Shown piece after piece: positions 32,635 through 43,904 of a stretch of DNA of 64,000 nucleotides. The notes below the pieces were generated by a model. The model was not told where the DNA came from and did no database searches. It saw nothing but the letters and a program-made list of their open reading frames with translations. The position numbers were made by a program, and so were the translations under genes. Position 1 is the first letter of the stretch; each line of letters opens with the position of its first letter. Source of the DNA: Platycnemis pennipes (lineage: Eukaryota > Arthropoda > Insecta > Odonata > Platycnemididae); NCBI GenBank assembly GCA_933228895.1, contig OW121854.1:5149131-5213130 (forward strand), given 5' to 3'.

Positions 32635-33324
32635 CATCTAAATCCTTGCTTAACGATTGCCTATCTATTGCTTATCATTTAACTACTGAAGTCATTCAAA
32701 ATCAACCCTCGGAAACCACTGGAAAGAGGATCTGTTTTTTAACCAGGCCACCGCGGGTGCTTCATCACACTGAGTATCATTACGACCTAAATTCACTTTG
32801 AGTTTAATTTAATGAGAAAGAAATTAAAAATACACCTTAATGTTCACAATAAGCATCGGAATCCAAAGCAGAAGTATGGTGTTTCAGAATGCCTAGAGTA
32901 ATTCGTGTAGTGACGATAACTTAATCGCTTTCGTAAAATTTTTCAAATTTTATGAATACATAATGTTTTGTTTATTATAAATGTTCAACGAATAATAATG
33001 GATATTTATTTGAGCAAAAATTAAATTCTAACAATAGTGGATCGAAAGATAATTATATTTTTCAGATGGAGCCCCCAACAAAATAGTTGACACATTTGTC
33101 CTTCTTGTGCTCTGAAATCGAAGATATAGGTGACGTTTCGGAAAATACATGTATTTTATTCTTAATATAACTAAATACCTTTATAAGGCACAACTTTTCT
33201 GGAAACCGGCTAAGACCAAACGTGAAGCGTCTCACAATTTTTTCGGAGGGACATGACTGGAAGTACTAAAAGACTCCAGAATTACCTACACAGCTGAATG
33301 TTTTGTTCTAATGGAATTGCTTTG
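32635..33324. other. Unassigned AT-rich DNA
   Basis: No supported gene, RNA or repeat. Confidence 0.3.
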
Positions 33325-33905
33325 TAGCATTATATTCATGATCATTAGTCCGCAATCCTGGGATGGGTTTGACGCAGCTCTCCACTGAATTCTTCTATCG
33401 GCCAACCTTTTCATACTTTCATATTTCTTCTCTTTCACATCCTTCATCACTTGTTCCACATATCTCTTGCGAGGCATTCTTTTCCCGTTCTTTTGTCCGT
33501 CGACGATTGTCTTCATCAGGCCATCGCGTCTTAAGGTGTGACCGATTAAGTTGTCCCGTCTTCTTTTTAGAGTTTTCAGCAGACTTCTCTTTTCTCCCAC
33601 TCTTCTTAGAACTTATTCATTTGTCACTCGGGCGATCCATTTTATCTTCATCATTCTTCGATAGCACCATATTTCGAATGCTTCCACCCTTTTCTTCTTC
33701 GCTGCTGCCATCGTCCATGCCTCACTGCCGTAAAGAAACATGCTCCAGATATACGTTCTGATGAATTGTTTCCTTACTTTCACACTTGTATTTCCAGCTG
33801 TAAGTAGATTCTTCTTTTGATAGAATGCCCTCTCTGCCTGGGCTATTCTGCTAACTATTTCTTTCTTGCTTCATCAATCGTTGGTTACTCGGCTTCCCAG
33901 TTAAC
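33325..33905 (-). pseudogene. RTE-like LINE C-terminal fragment, minus strand
   Basis: Minus-strand reading: MGEKRSLLKTLKRRRDNLIG, HTLRRDGLMKTIVDGQKNGK, RKRYVEQVMKDVKEKKYE and RLADRRIQWRAAS, preceded (after frameshifts) by the complement of the WTIT/FEMWCYRR block near 33650-33720. The short ATG-rich 3' tail is eroded here. Inactive. Confidence 0.8.
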
Positions 33906-34589
33906 GGAATTTCTTTCTATTACTTAAGGAAAAATTAAAGCCCCACGCCCCTCTACAAGCCACGAAAACGATGTAAGATGAGGAAGAGAACTGGAAAATG
34001 TAACAAGTTCCAGCATTTGTATTCTCCTATGTGAGTCACGATGTCTATTAGAGGAATAGAACTCATTTCCCTTATTTCATCATTTCATTCCTGGTTACTT
34101 TTCCAAACCACAGTCATATCATCGCGCACGATGACTTCAGGGTCATCCCTTTGACGTGGTAGCTTGGGAAATGACAAGTATTTCTTTAGACCTCAGTTTA
34201 TATTTTCTTTGTGCAGTAATCGTAACGGATGGAGCTTATGTTAAAGCAACCATAGTCCTAGGAATACTTACTTCATATTGAACGAGGAGCAACTGTGAGA
34301 ATAAGAGCAATCGATAGTTTTAGGTAACAAATTATGAAGACGGATCTTATCATATGGTGAGCAGACTGTCATACGGTCCACAGCCTTCTAAAAAATGGGA
34401 TTATTCAAATTGGTAAGAGAGTTTGGAGGGATCTGATCACGCGATCAAAGAGAGTTGCGATACTGTTTCGGGCCTCGGGCGGATGGAGGACTCTATGGAG
34501 GACGTACCTACCGAACCTTCGGACGGACAGAATACCTCACACGTGGCACATAGCTACGAATTCCTACATGAGATTCTTTGAGACCAGAA
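33906..34589. other. Unassigned
   Basis: Flank of the large transposon. Short frames only. Confidence 0.3.
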
Positions 34590-34607
34590 TACCCAGTCAG
34601 CAAAGGT

Positions 34608-35255
34608 TTGTGCTGGCACATGCTGGCACATGTGCTAAGGTTGTGCTGCCGAGCATATGCTATAAAAACATTCTCAGCATATGCTCAGCATGTGCTAAGT
34701 TTGTGCTGCCGAGCATATGCTGTGAAAACATCCTTAGCATATGCTCAGCATGTGCTAAGATTGTGCTGCCGAGCATGTGCTGAGAATGTTTTCCCAGCAT
34801 ATGCTCAGCATGTGCTAAGATTGTGCTGCCGAGCATGTGCTGAGAATGTTTTCCCAGCATATGCTCAGCATGTGCTAAGATTGTGCTGCCGAGCATGTGC
34901 TGATAATGTTTTCACAGCATATTCTCAGCATGTGCTAATATTGTGCTGCCGAGCATATGCTGAGAATGTTTTTACAGCATATTCTCAGCATGTGCTAAGA
35001 TTGTGCTGCCGAGTATATGCTGATAATGTTTTCACAGCATATGCTCAGCAAGTTCTAAGAATGTGCTGCCGAGCATATGCTGAGAATGTTTTTACAGCAT
35101 ATTCTCAGCATGTGCTAAGATTGTGCTGCCGAGTATATGCTGATAATGTTTTCACAGCATATCCTCAGCAAGTTCTAAGAATGTGCTGCCGATCATATGC
35201 CGTGACAACATTCTCAGCATGTGCCAAAAGTGTGCTGCCGAAAAACATTCTCCGC
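34608..35255 (+). repeat. 60-bp tandem repeat (transposon subterminal array)
   Basis: About 10.7 units with an exact 60-bp period, each carrying ATGCTCAGCATGTGCTAAG, TTGTGCTGCCGAGCATGTGC and TGAGAATGTTTT, with internal palindromic words (GCATATGC, GAGCATGTGCTC-like). Because 60 is divisible by three, one frame remains open for 226 codons giving a cysteine-rich repeat peptide; this is a consequence of the period, not evidence of a gene. Likely a clustered binding platform for a transposase (inference). Confidence 0.9.
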
Positions 35256-35869
35256 TAATGCTAAGATTTGAAAGAAATCCGATTAACTACATCATATCAT
35301 CTATTTATTTCATTTTTCCATAGTACATGAAACTAAAGCTAGTCAATAGGGGGGAATAGATAAACGGAAAAACTTAATAAAAACTGTACTATACAAATAG
35401 GCTATAAAACAAAACTTCATATTTAAGAATCTAACTAAAATCAAGGTTATCTAAGAGAAATTCATCTACAGAGTAGTAGATAGATTCCACTGTGTTTCCT
35501 TGGCATTTGCATTAAAAACATTTGGACTAATTTGGATTATTCTTTGGGCTGTCAATCCATAAGCCCACACCGTCTTTGTTTCACGCGGAAGGGTTACTTT
35601 CCAATGTGTGTGTGTGTGTGTGTATTGGCCCAATGGCAGCAGTCCCTGGGTGTTTGAATCCATTCAACTCCTTTTCAGGTTTTTTCTTTGAAAGTAATAT
35701 CCGGGTCGGCATCCACGGTCCCTTTGCTTGGCATTGTCCTTACAAGTTGATGGTTTTTCCCCACATTTTCGTCGTCACCAATGTTTTGGACTCTCACTCA
35801 ACGTTCTGTTGATGTTTAGGAAACACGATTTTATTGCACGAATTTATTGCACAGGCCTACAATAAATTA
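35256..35869. other. Transposon interior, possible minus coding trace
   Basis: A minus frame (35466-35663) reads TKTVWAYGLTAQRIIQISPN before a stop, with a GT microsatellite (35604-35622) in its upstream part. The product looks non-random but has no family I can name. Confidence 0.25.
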
Positions 35870-36050
35870 TATTACAATTCGGAGACCAACCGATCCTCAT
35901 ACTTTGATAAGAGTTCTTCACTTGTATAAATATAAGTTTTAGCTTTTTCGTACTCAAAGCTAACTCTTTTCCATTCGTGGTAGAAATCAATCATTAGTTT
36001 ATCATCCGTTTAATATTTTCTTAAGTCTTTGGTGAAAAAGTTCATTAGTT
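35870..36050 (-). pseudogene. Possible last exon of a minus-strand transposon gene
   Basis: The minus strand reads TQLMNFFTKDLRKY, one stop, then TDDKLMIDFYHEWKRVSFEY and LLSKYEDRLVSEL before a terminal stop near 35882. Charged, aromatic-rich composition resembles real coding sequence. It follows a TTGCAG acceptor-like site (36063). No known domain. It could be the C-terminus of the missing transposase; that is inference. Confidence 0.35.
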
Positions 36051-37522
36051 GGGTTAAAAAAAGGCTGCAATTGGTAAAGCAGAAATGTCAGATCTAAGTG
36101 GTGAAGACAGCTTTGGAGAGTGCGGGTATTTTAGTGTCTGTTAAAGGAGTCACTGCACCGAGGACCGTTGATTCTGCTATCAGAATGAATAGCAAGCAGC
36201 AGCTCCAAAGAGGACAGCAGCGTTGAGGAACAAACGCGGTGCGGTTGGCTTCAGAGTGGATTGATAGCGGTGGTTCTTGACCGCGGTTTCAAGCAAATTT
36301 ACACCGTATATTGAATGTCGAATGTCTGAAGGTCTGAATGTCGAGTTTTTGTGCAAGAGGATATTTTTGGTGTAAGCGTGGGATAAAGTTAATGTACACG
36401 TCTTTATAAAACCGGCTCTTTTATGCGATTTTTCCCAAAGACACAAAAATCAAGGGCGATTGTTATGTTGTTTGTTTATCTTGCTGGTCACTCTCCATAA
36501 CTACGGCGTGTAAATACATTTGTTCAATTAAAAAATTCGTGTGAACCTGACTAAACAGACGCTATCCAAAATTTACCACCGCATAAAATTTTGCTGGTTT
36601 GGGATCAGCAAGAAAGTCGAAGAGATCTGGTATTTTTCAGCGAGGGCTTCTAGTTAAAGGCATTTGTAAGCATTATCCAGCAACAGCAATGTTCTGAAGA
36701 CGGGAAGAAGATCCTTATTTTTTCTTCGCTGGCAGAAATATGTAAGTACTAAAAAACTTTTACTTATTGATCTCATTTTCTCATATAATAGTCAACAATT
36801 ACTCTTCCTTTAAAAACGTGTTTCCTTTTGACATTTATAACATTTGTCATAAATTCCTAAACATTTTATGAACATGGAAAATTGTTTTTTCATCATTAAG
36901 TGTTTAGCTGGTAAAAAATAAAGCTGCTTAATGAAAACCTCTGAAATCAGTAAAGAGTAATATGTGAGGCATTTGTATAAATACGGGGAACGCTATTTAT
37001 CATGAATTATTGTTAATTTTCGATAGGTTTTTGGTAAATTTCTTTGCAATTTGGGGAATCATTTAACACAGATCATGGGTCAATTTGTAACCATTGCTTC
37101 TAATAAACAAAGAAAGATAACTATGATTACGCGGAAAATTCCACAAAATGAAGCATGTAACTTGGTGTCTTTTTTGCACGAAACTGAGTTTTCTTTAATT
37201 ATATTTAAGTTTTCAAAAAACGTCGCAATTCTACAAGATAGTAATCACATTCATCAACTCCGATAAAATATTTTATTTTAAAAATCTTTGTCAAGGGTTA
37301 TGCAGAGATGGACCGAAAGAAAAATTTTTCGTTGGTTTTTTTACGAAAATTCTTCCTTCAGTCACCACTGAGTTCCCACAGCATTAATTAGTACAGTGAT
37401 ATTTATTTTCATTATTTTTGATTTTCATCATTTTCCAAGTTTTACAATTATTACAATTATAGATGTATTAAAATAGTAGTTTTATATTGTCATAATTTAA
37501 AAATTAAAAATTATCTTTTCAG

Positions 37523-38675
37523 AATACATGTTTAAACATATTACGAGAATTGCAACTAAAATGAACATGAGGCTTAAAAATACAGAAGCCCTTTTAGAGG
37601 GAAAGAAGAGTAGAGGTAATACAAACAGCAGCTAGTGTTGTTCCAGGTGTTATACTACCATGCAAGGACCTTGATACATTGCTTCTGGTAGAAGAAGCCC
37701 TATCTTTAGCAGGGTTCTCAATGATCTGGTATGTAATTTTACCCTCTTAGGCTATGAAATTCTCTTTATTATCAGGAATGTCAGTGTCAGTTAAGTTGTC
37801 TGTGATTTCCAGGTCAATTACTTGACCAAGAGAGGGAGTGGCAGGAAGACACACGAAAGAGCCCATGGAGTGATGTCAGCTCTTTTCACAAATTACTGTG
37901 GTGTTGATTTGACTTGGGATGGGCAGCATAAATCATCAGAAAAAATAGGCTTCATGATAAATTTCCCAAAAGGGGAACAAGTTCGTCAGGGTGAGTATTT
38001 TTATTAAAATGTCGTAATCTTTCCTCATCTTAATCTGTGAGAAGATTTTTACCTAACTTGTAGAGTTATAACATAATTATGATTATATTTATTTAATATA
38101 TTTCATGCACTTACTTTTTATTCATTGCTCTATTGCTAATATGCTTAATCTAATAACTTTACTTGAAAAAGTATGAAGCAGGGTGAAATATCCCAAGGTC
38201 AGGATTTCCAATCGTGCTCGGGTGTCTTTTTTCTGGCTGATTCTTAGACATATGTGATGTGTTGAGTTCATTGTGGGAGAGGTCTTTATAGTCCTACCAA
38301 AGATTTCATTTTCCATTCCATAAATTCCATTAATTCATTGACTAAAAACATCAAAATCAGTGCTGATCTTAAATTGTGTTTTTTTTAGAATATTAAAAAA
38401 CAAATTTAAAAAAAATTAAAAATAATGTAGCCAAATAACTTCCTGGAATAGAGATATAGTCAAATGCAAACTGTTGAAATTCTAAACTAGCATACACGTA
38501 GCACATATAGCAAAAGGGAAAATTTACAACCTTTCAAGTCCGTCCTGCCATTTAGTCATATTATATCAATTTTCACATTGCAGATACTTTTGCTAATATC
38601 ACTGAAGATCCCCTGAAGACTTCCAAAGAAGAAATCAAGGTCAAGGAAAGCAGGTGGCTTGTGGTGGCCTCTTAA
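37523..38675 (+). pseudogene. DUF4806-like transposon-borne gene, decayed
   Basis: Three exons can be traced. Exon 37523-37728 follows a TCTTTTCAG acceptor and encodes MFKHITRIATKMNMRLKNTE and, after a +1 shift near 37600, LPCKDLDTLLLVEEALSLAG. Exon 37813-37990 (after CCAG, ending before GTGAGT) encodes TKRGSGRKTHERAHGVMSAL and GVDLTWDGQHKSSEKIGF. Exon 38584-38675 joins in phase and encodes DTFANITEDPLKTSKEEIKV before a stop; AATAAA lies at 38755. The order, L-x-L-EE followed by a short linker, basic stretch, and W-x-G-x-x-x-K, matches the DUF4806 domain, common in arthropod and cnidarian repeats. The frameshift and an imperfect first intron phase show it is dead. Function of DUF4806 is unknown; the N-terminal part was not found. 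Confidence 0.55.
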
Positions 38676-39639
38676 AATATAAGTGGAAGCCCTAATGTTA
38701 TACTTCCATGGAAATTGCACAAATCGGATGAGGAAGAGTAAACTTTGTTTGTTGAATAAATTTCTGAATTGATTTTCCATGAAAAAATAAATGTTATTAT
38801 GTTAAAATTATTTTGAAAAGTTTTTCAATGAAACAAATCAACAGTATTCGTAGGTCACCTATTTTATACTGGTTAGTTAAATCTCGAAAAGGTACAATGC
38901 TCTATGCAATCTTTCTGATGTATTCGCTCAATCTGAATGGAAAGGATTTACAGGTTGAAAAAGTCAAACTAATTTTTCTAAGCCAACAGGAATCCCCTGT
39001 CCCCTCAAAATGCATCATGGAACATAATTGAGATAAAACTACAACTCCATAATAGTTGATGATTTTTGTCTTCTCCAGTTTCCAGTGATACAATTACCAA
39101 GACGTTTCCTATGAGGAAACATGAGGTTAAATAATTATGTTGATCGTGAAGGACATGGAAAATAGAAAAAGTAAAATTTAAAAAAAAAATAGATTTTATG
39201 ATTTCGTACATTTCGAATCAAAGCCTGTGTTTCACAAACAAAATTAGAGCCTCTATTTCGTGGCTTCTCTCATGGTAACTATCTTCACTTCAAGGAGATT
39301 TTGTTTTTAAGTACATTTTATATATGAATGAAAGCCTTTAAGGGATAGAATTGAATATACATTTGTAATAGACATCATTCTGGCCGACTCGCAGATTATC
39401 CTAGCACCAATAAGTAGGTGGATTTAATGCAGATATTTTTTTAAGATGCAACAGGCAAATACAATGCTGGAGGTAAAATAATCAAATATCTGTTAAAGCA
39501 GTGTCTGTGCCAGTCATGATATATTTCCACCAAATATGATCATGATGGGAGTAGGCCTAGGGAATATATTGATTCAATTCTTTCAGATACTTCAGACACT
39601 TCTAACATGGAGATGCTCTGTACACATCATTAGCACCCA

Positions 39640-39897
39640 TATCAAGTATATTCCTAAAATCGGCCCAAACCTTATTCTTAGCATATTCCCCAAGAATATT
39701 CTTAGCATGTTCCCTAACCATATTCTGAGCACATGTGCTGAGAATATGCTCAGCACATGTCCCAAGCATATGCTTAGCACATGTCCCAAGCATGTACTGA
39801 GCAGTGCCATTTGTCATGTTCTCAGCATGTTCTGAGAGAACATGCTCAGCATATGACAATGTCTTCTGAGCATGTGCTAGGCATATGCTGAGCACAT
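39640..39897 (-). repeat. Right subterminal repeats of the 5.3-kb transposon
   Basis: Words such as GAGCACATGTGCTGAGAATA, AGCATATGCTTAGCACATGT and TGCTGAGCACATG are the inverse of the left array units, but here they are degenerate and not in a strict 60-bp register. They lead straight into the terminal TTTGCTGACTGGG. Confidence 0.8.
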
Positions 39898-40199
39898 GTT
39901 TTTGCTGACTGGGTATTATATTGCGACTCAAAGCAAGTCACTTCTCGAGTCTGTCTTTGACTCCCTTTGCTCGAGGTTGAAAGGAGGAGGAGAAAATAGC
40001 AAACGGCGATATAATTTGGTCTTTTGTAGAATGTCGTTAGGGATTGTGTAAATAATAATACCTAGTGTATTAGGTAATAATACCTAGGTAATAATAATAA
40101 TACCTACCTACCTTCATGAGTAGTAAAAATTCAATATCATCTTGTCAAAACACTTATTATCTTCGCAATACTTTATTTTCTCGATTTAATTCTACATTG

Positions 40200-40650
40200 A
40201 GGATATTGAATAAAATGCCCAGCAGGTACAAATATAGTAACGGTACGAAATTCAAACCTCACGTACTAGCCGTGAAAACTCTTTCGGCGGTACCCGCTGA
40301 AATTGCACAATAGGAAATATTCCACAGAGAAAAAAATCATTCGTCTTGACCGGGAATCGAACCCGGACCCCCTGATTTCCGGCCAGGTGCTCTACCAGGT
40401 GAGTCTGTGGAAATTATAGAGCCTTAAAGGCACAAGATGGAAACGGACTGCTAGACACATCAATGTCATAAAGCATGTCTTTTTGGTTTTTGACATTGAT
40501 ATGTCTAGCAGTCCGTCTCCATCTTGTGCCTTTAAGGCTCTATAATTTCCACAGACTCAACTGGTGGAGCACCTGGCCGGAAATCAGGGGGTCCGGGTTC
40601 GAGTCCCGGTCAAGGCGAATGATTTTTTTCTCTTAGGAATATTTGCTATT
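40200..40650. mobile_element. Head-to-head tRNA-SINE palindrome (family S)
   Basis: Left arm (minus): GCGGTACCCGCTGAAATTGC (body signature), CTTGACCGGGAATCGAACCC (B box) and GATTTCCGGCCAGGTGCTCT (A box side). Right arm (plus): GTGGAGCACCTGGCCGGAAA, GGGTCCGGGTTCGAGTCCCG and GATTTTTTTCTC. The stem continues through the tRNA heads into 5' sequence (AATTATAGAGCCTTAAAGGC, GATATGTCTAGCAGTCCGTC) to a loop of roughly 30 bp near 40480. The head has a possible anticodon stem CCTGG/TCAGG with loop CCGGAAA, but no matching acceptor stem, so these are SINEs and not tRNA genes. Total stem about 150 bp per arm. Confidence 0.85.
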
Positions 40651-40921
40651 GTAATGGTAATTGGTATATGCAGATTATGTTCCTTTTATTTTCTTGAAAA
40701 TGGCATATTTTGTTACTTTCTATCGTTAACGTACTATTTTTCCCGCTAACTAAAAGGTGCTATTTCATTACCTTCATACTTAAAAAAAATGCCTCCCTAT
40801 AATTATAAAAGTGAAATCAGGGTCTATACTTTTTGCCTGAGATTGTGCAACTCTTATAACTTAACTTGCGCTAAGTAGGTAGATGTTTTAGAAAGCAGAA
40901 ATGAAATTGATACAGTTATGA

Positions 40922-41278
40922 AAGACTGGAAGCTTTTGAAATGTGGAGCTACCGAAGAATGATGGGGATCAAATGGATCGACCGAGTGGCAAACGAAATT
41001 TAAGAAGAGTGAGAGGAAAAAGAAGTTGCTGAAAATTCTAAAAAGAAGATGGGAAAACTTAATCAGCCATACCTTAAGACACGATAGCCCGATGAAGACA
41101 ATCGTCGAGGGAAAAGTGAACGGGAAGAGTGGAAAAGACAGGCGTCGTATGATATGTATGGGACAAGTTATGATGGACGTGAATGGGAAAAATTACGTTA
41201 ATATGAAGAGGTTGGCTGATAGAAGAATCGAGTGGAGGTCTACGTCAAACCAATCTTAGAATTGTTGGCCGACGATGC
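40922..41278 (+). pseudogene. RTE-like LINE C-terminal fragment
   Basis: FEMWSYRRMMGIKWIDRVAN, a frameshift, then LLKILKRRWENLISHTLRHD, EGKVNGKSGKDRRRMICMGQ and RLADRRIEWRSTSNQS, then GAATTGTTGGCCGACGATGC. 5'-truncated and inactive. Confidence 0.8.
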
Positions 41279-41344
41279 ATCACTTCTCATGTTCCTTGCG
41301 GTATTAGCTTCCCATGAGATAGACAATAAAATCATGGGTTGGAG

Positions 41345-41560
41345 AGTTATTAAATAATCGCTACAAAATGGTCGTTTTGGATGGTGTCATCTCCGTTGAA
41401 GTCACGTCGAATATCCTTCAAGCAAGTGTGGCAGGCCCAATTTTATTTACTCTGCAAAAAAGTAACTTATACACCATAGTTAATAGCAAACCTCTTATTT
41501 GTACCGACGACGAGGTAGTGTGTTGGGAAACAAGAAAGGAGGAATATTAGTAGAGGCTAA
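41345..41560 (+). pseudogene. LINE reverse-transcriptase core fragment, degraded
   Basis: VLDGVISVEVTSNILQASVA followed by GPILFTLQKSNLYTIVNSKP and LICTDDEVVCWETRKEE. This is a decayed version of motif B (VTSGVPQGSVAGPLLFLLYI) and motif C (LRLFADDAVVYR) from 9612-9733. Confidence 0.7.
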
Positions 41561-41689
41561 CACAGGGACTAGATATAATTAATCATTGAAATTTTCATCG
41601 GCATCCCAATTGAACTGCAGTGTTTCACCACTCTTGCTGCGTGGAGGAAATTTTAAGGCCAAAAATATAGCTGCAGATGTAGCTGGGGT

Positions 41690-41757
41690 CAAAGAATCGA
41701 GTGGAGGACTGCGTCAAATCAATCTTAGGATTGTTGACCGATGATGATGATGACAGT
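41690..41757 (+). mobile_element. RTE-like LINE tail
   Basis: AAGAATCGAGTGGAGGACTG, then GTCAAATCAATCTTAGGATT and GATGATGATGATGACA: the last codons and short-repeat tail of the RTE family. Only about 65 bp. Confidence 0.65.
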
Positions 41758-43904
41758 TTTGATATGTTTGAAGGTTATATCTAGCTAGGCACGGAGCAAC
41801 GAATCGTTCGTGCTTTTGTGGACGAATGTTATGTGTGTTGTGAAACGTCATAGGCATGGAGTTCGGAGGGGAGTGGGGGCTGGGGGGAGATTTGGAGGGG
41901 AGGACTTTTAATCGTATGAAATTGCTTTCGACGATTATTCCGAGTGGCGCCGTCTCTTGTGCTTAGGGAGGCCTTTTGTGGGAGCGGCAAGCACGCAAAG
42001 GCCTCCACGGTGGCTTACCGCGGAGGGGCGGGATTTGCGTTTCGGGCCCCGGGGGCCCAGGATAGAGCGGTCTAGAGCGCACACGCCCTTATGGACTTTA
42101 AATGCTACACACCACGATACGTAGAATTTGAAATTGGGAGGATAAGACTCCCGAAAAGCCCTGCGGGGAATCGCTAACACTCTTCTCAAATGGCCCTTGC
42201 GTGACCGAGAGGACCGCTCCTCGGTCCATAATGTGGCCCCCCCCCCCGTCCTTAGCGAGGCAGGGGCCTTTCATACCCCAAGGTGGCCGCGCCACGAACG
42301 GTATAATGAGGGACCGCGTCTCCCCCCTTGTTTTCGCGCATAATTAAGGAGATCCCGCATTAAAGTCTCCGGCGGGCGCGTCGGCCGTTCAAGTCTCCTC
42401 TCTCTCTCTCCCCGATGCATATAAATCAATGCCTCACGCACCTCCCGTCGCACAAGTCCCATATCCGTTTTTCTCTGTTTGGATTCCGATTCGGGACCAG
42501 CCTCCGGTGGCTAGGGAAACGGAGCCCCGAGTATGGTTCGACTGCTTGGAATTATATTCTCGTCGTGATTGCTTCAACCTTCGAATTCGAAAGAAGTCCC
42601 TCAAGAACAGTGATTCCTGGATGTTTTAAGTGGAAGATCCCGTCCAGTCGGAGACCTCTTGGCATTTTGGCCCTCGGGGTAATAACACGGTGGCATACTA
42701 CGCTGACTTGGAACGCGAGCGGTCCTTCCTATCACTCCACAGTAGTCTGGAATGCAACGCAAAGAAGGGCTGGGCTCTACCTGCCCACTCTTAACTTTTA
42801 TTGCCGAGTAAATATTAACAAAACTAAATTTTTTATATATACTATAGTGTTGTAAAGCATGTAGTTAATGCCAGAAGTGTCACTTTTTCGGAAAAACATC
42901 ACGAAGCTTTCTCTGTGAGGCATGGCCAAGCGGATGAAGCTTCAAATCAGATTAGATTCAAATCAGCTTGGAATGTCGTGAAAAGTTTAGTTACATTAGT
43001 GAAAGCCCTTAGAGATTCGCAGGGGAGTTGGAAGCCGCAGTAGATTTACTGGCTAAAGCATTCTTCGATTTGTTGGGCGATGTGTTTTCCAATCCCGATC
43101 TTTGCATAGTATCATTATTCCTTTTTGGGATCCTTTCACGCTTAACCTGTTTCCGTTGGAGCTGAATTTCTCCCAGGTGATGCTCCTATTAGGGATGTAA
43201 CTAGTCCTCATAGTAATTATCATTCAGTATCACCCTTACTAATCCCTAAAATTGCTAAATTGTTTCTGCTTCTCAAGCCATTTTTGCCCAGAGGTCTTCA
43301 AAGACAATTGATTTAATTCAACGACTATAGTTAATGCTTCCTCCAAAATATTTATGCCAGCTTTTCTACCATTTCGTAACCTCATTTGCTTTGCTCTCAC
43401 GGTTTCATCTCCATTTACTCTCTACGCATAGATTCTTCATTTCAGTTTCCTCACCGATTCAAACAATTCCCTTTGCCTATGATATAACTATTTCTTCTGC
43501 GCACTCGGCCCACAAGTGACACAGGCTTATTTATTAGCGTGGCCCTTCATCCTCCAAACAGAGGTTCGCTATTCCCACTTGTTTTACAGGCTCCAGGTGA
43601 ATGCTCGCAATTAGTCATCTGTCCTTCCGCAATATTCTTAGTCTTTTAATTAAATTCACGAATTTGTTTATTCTGCTGCATCAAATGCTCTTCTCTAAAA
43701 GGTAAAAAAAATCATTCTACCCTGATTTATTGCTCTTTCTTATCCCCCCAATTTTACACAATGGCCAATTCTTCGCACGCTTACCCCCATACATAAACCC
43801 TGATTGATTACTAACCAGAAAATCCTTTGACAAAGAGGTGAGCTTGTTGGCAGTGAGAACATTAGGAAGAAAGTAATACCGATGACGACAGGTAGTATAT
43901 ATTG
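41758..43904. other. Unassigned; GC-rich 41.8-42.8 kb
   Basis: GC-rich 41830-42790 with a C-run at 42238-42248 and overlapping frames (to 146 codons) without a domain. At about 42915-42975, GGCATGGCCAAGCGGATGAA and TAGATTCAAATC look like A and B boxes at short spacing, a possible SINE scrap. The rest is AT-rich. Confidence 0.25.

Larger units (their letters stand above)
34592..39913. mobile_element. 5.3-kb DNA transposon with minisatellite-like ends
   Basis: The left end CCCAGTCAGCAAA and right end TTTGCTGACTGGG are perfect inverted repeats; the match extends outward to ATACCC...GGGTAT, so the target duplication may be just TA (34590-34591, 39914-39915). Inside each end lie arrays of AGCATATGCTCAGCATGTGC-like words, 650 bp on the left and about 260 bp on the right, in inverted sense. 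The interior holds a decayed spliced gene (37523-38675, plus) and possible minus-strand coding remnants. I do not recognise the superfamily: the ends lack hAT (CAGNG), P, piggyBac or Harbinger signatures. No transposase catalytic domain is visible, so this copy may be non-autonomous or too decayed. Confidence 0.8.

Noticed and set aside
34608..35255. CRISPR-like spacing of repeats
   Set aside because: Units are contiguous 60-bp tandem repeats without unique spacers, in a eukaryotic transposon end.
34578..35258. A 226-codon open frame encoding a cysteine-rich repeat protein
   Set aside because: It lies wholly within the 60-bp tandem array; the period divisible by three keeps it open, with a companion frame on the minus strand. 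No independent coding evidence.
40550..40620. Functional tRNA gene with GGA anticodon
   Set aside because: The anticodon loop lacks U33 and no acceptor stem pairs; the sequence is repeated in a palindrome with a SINE body.
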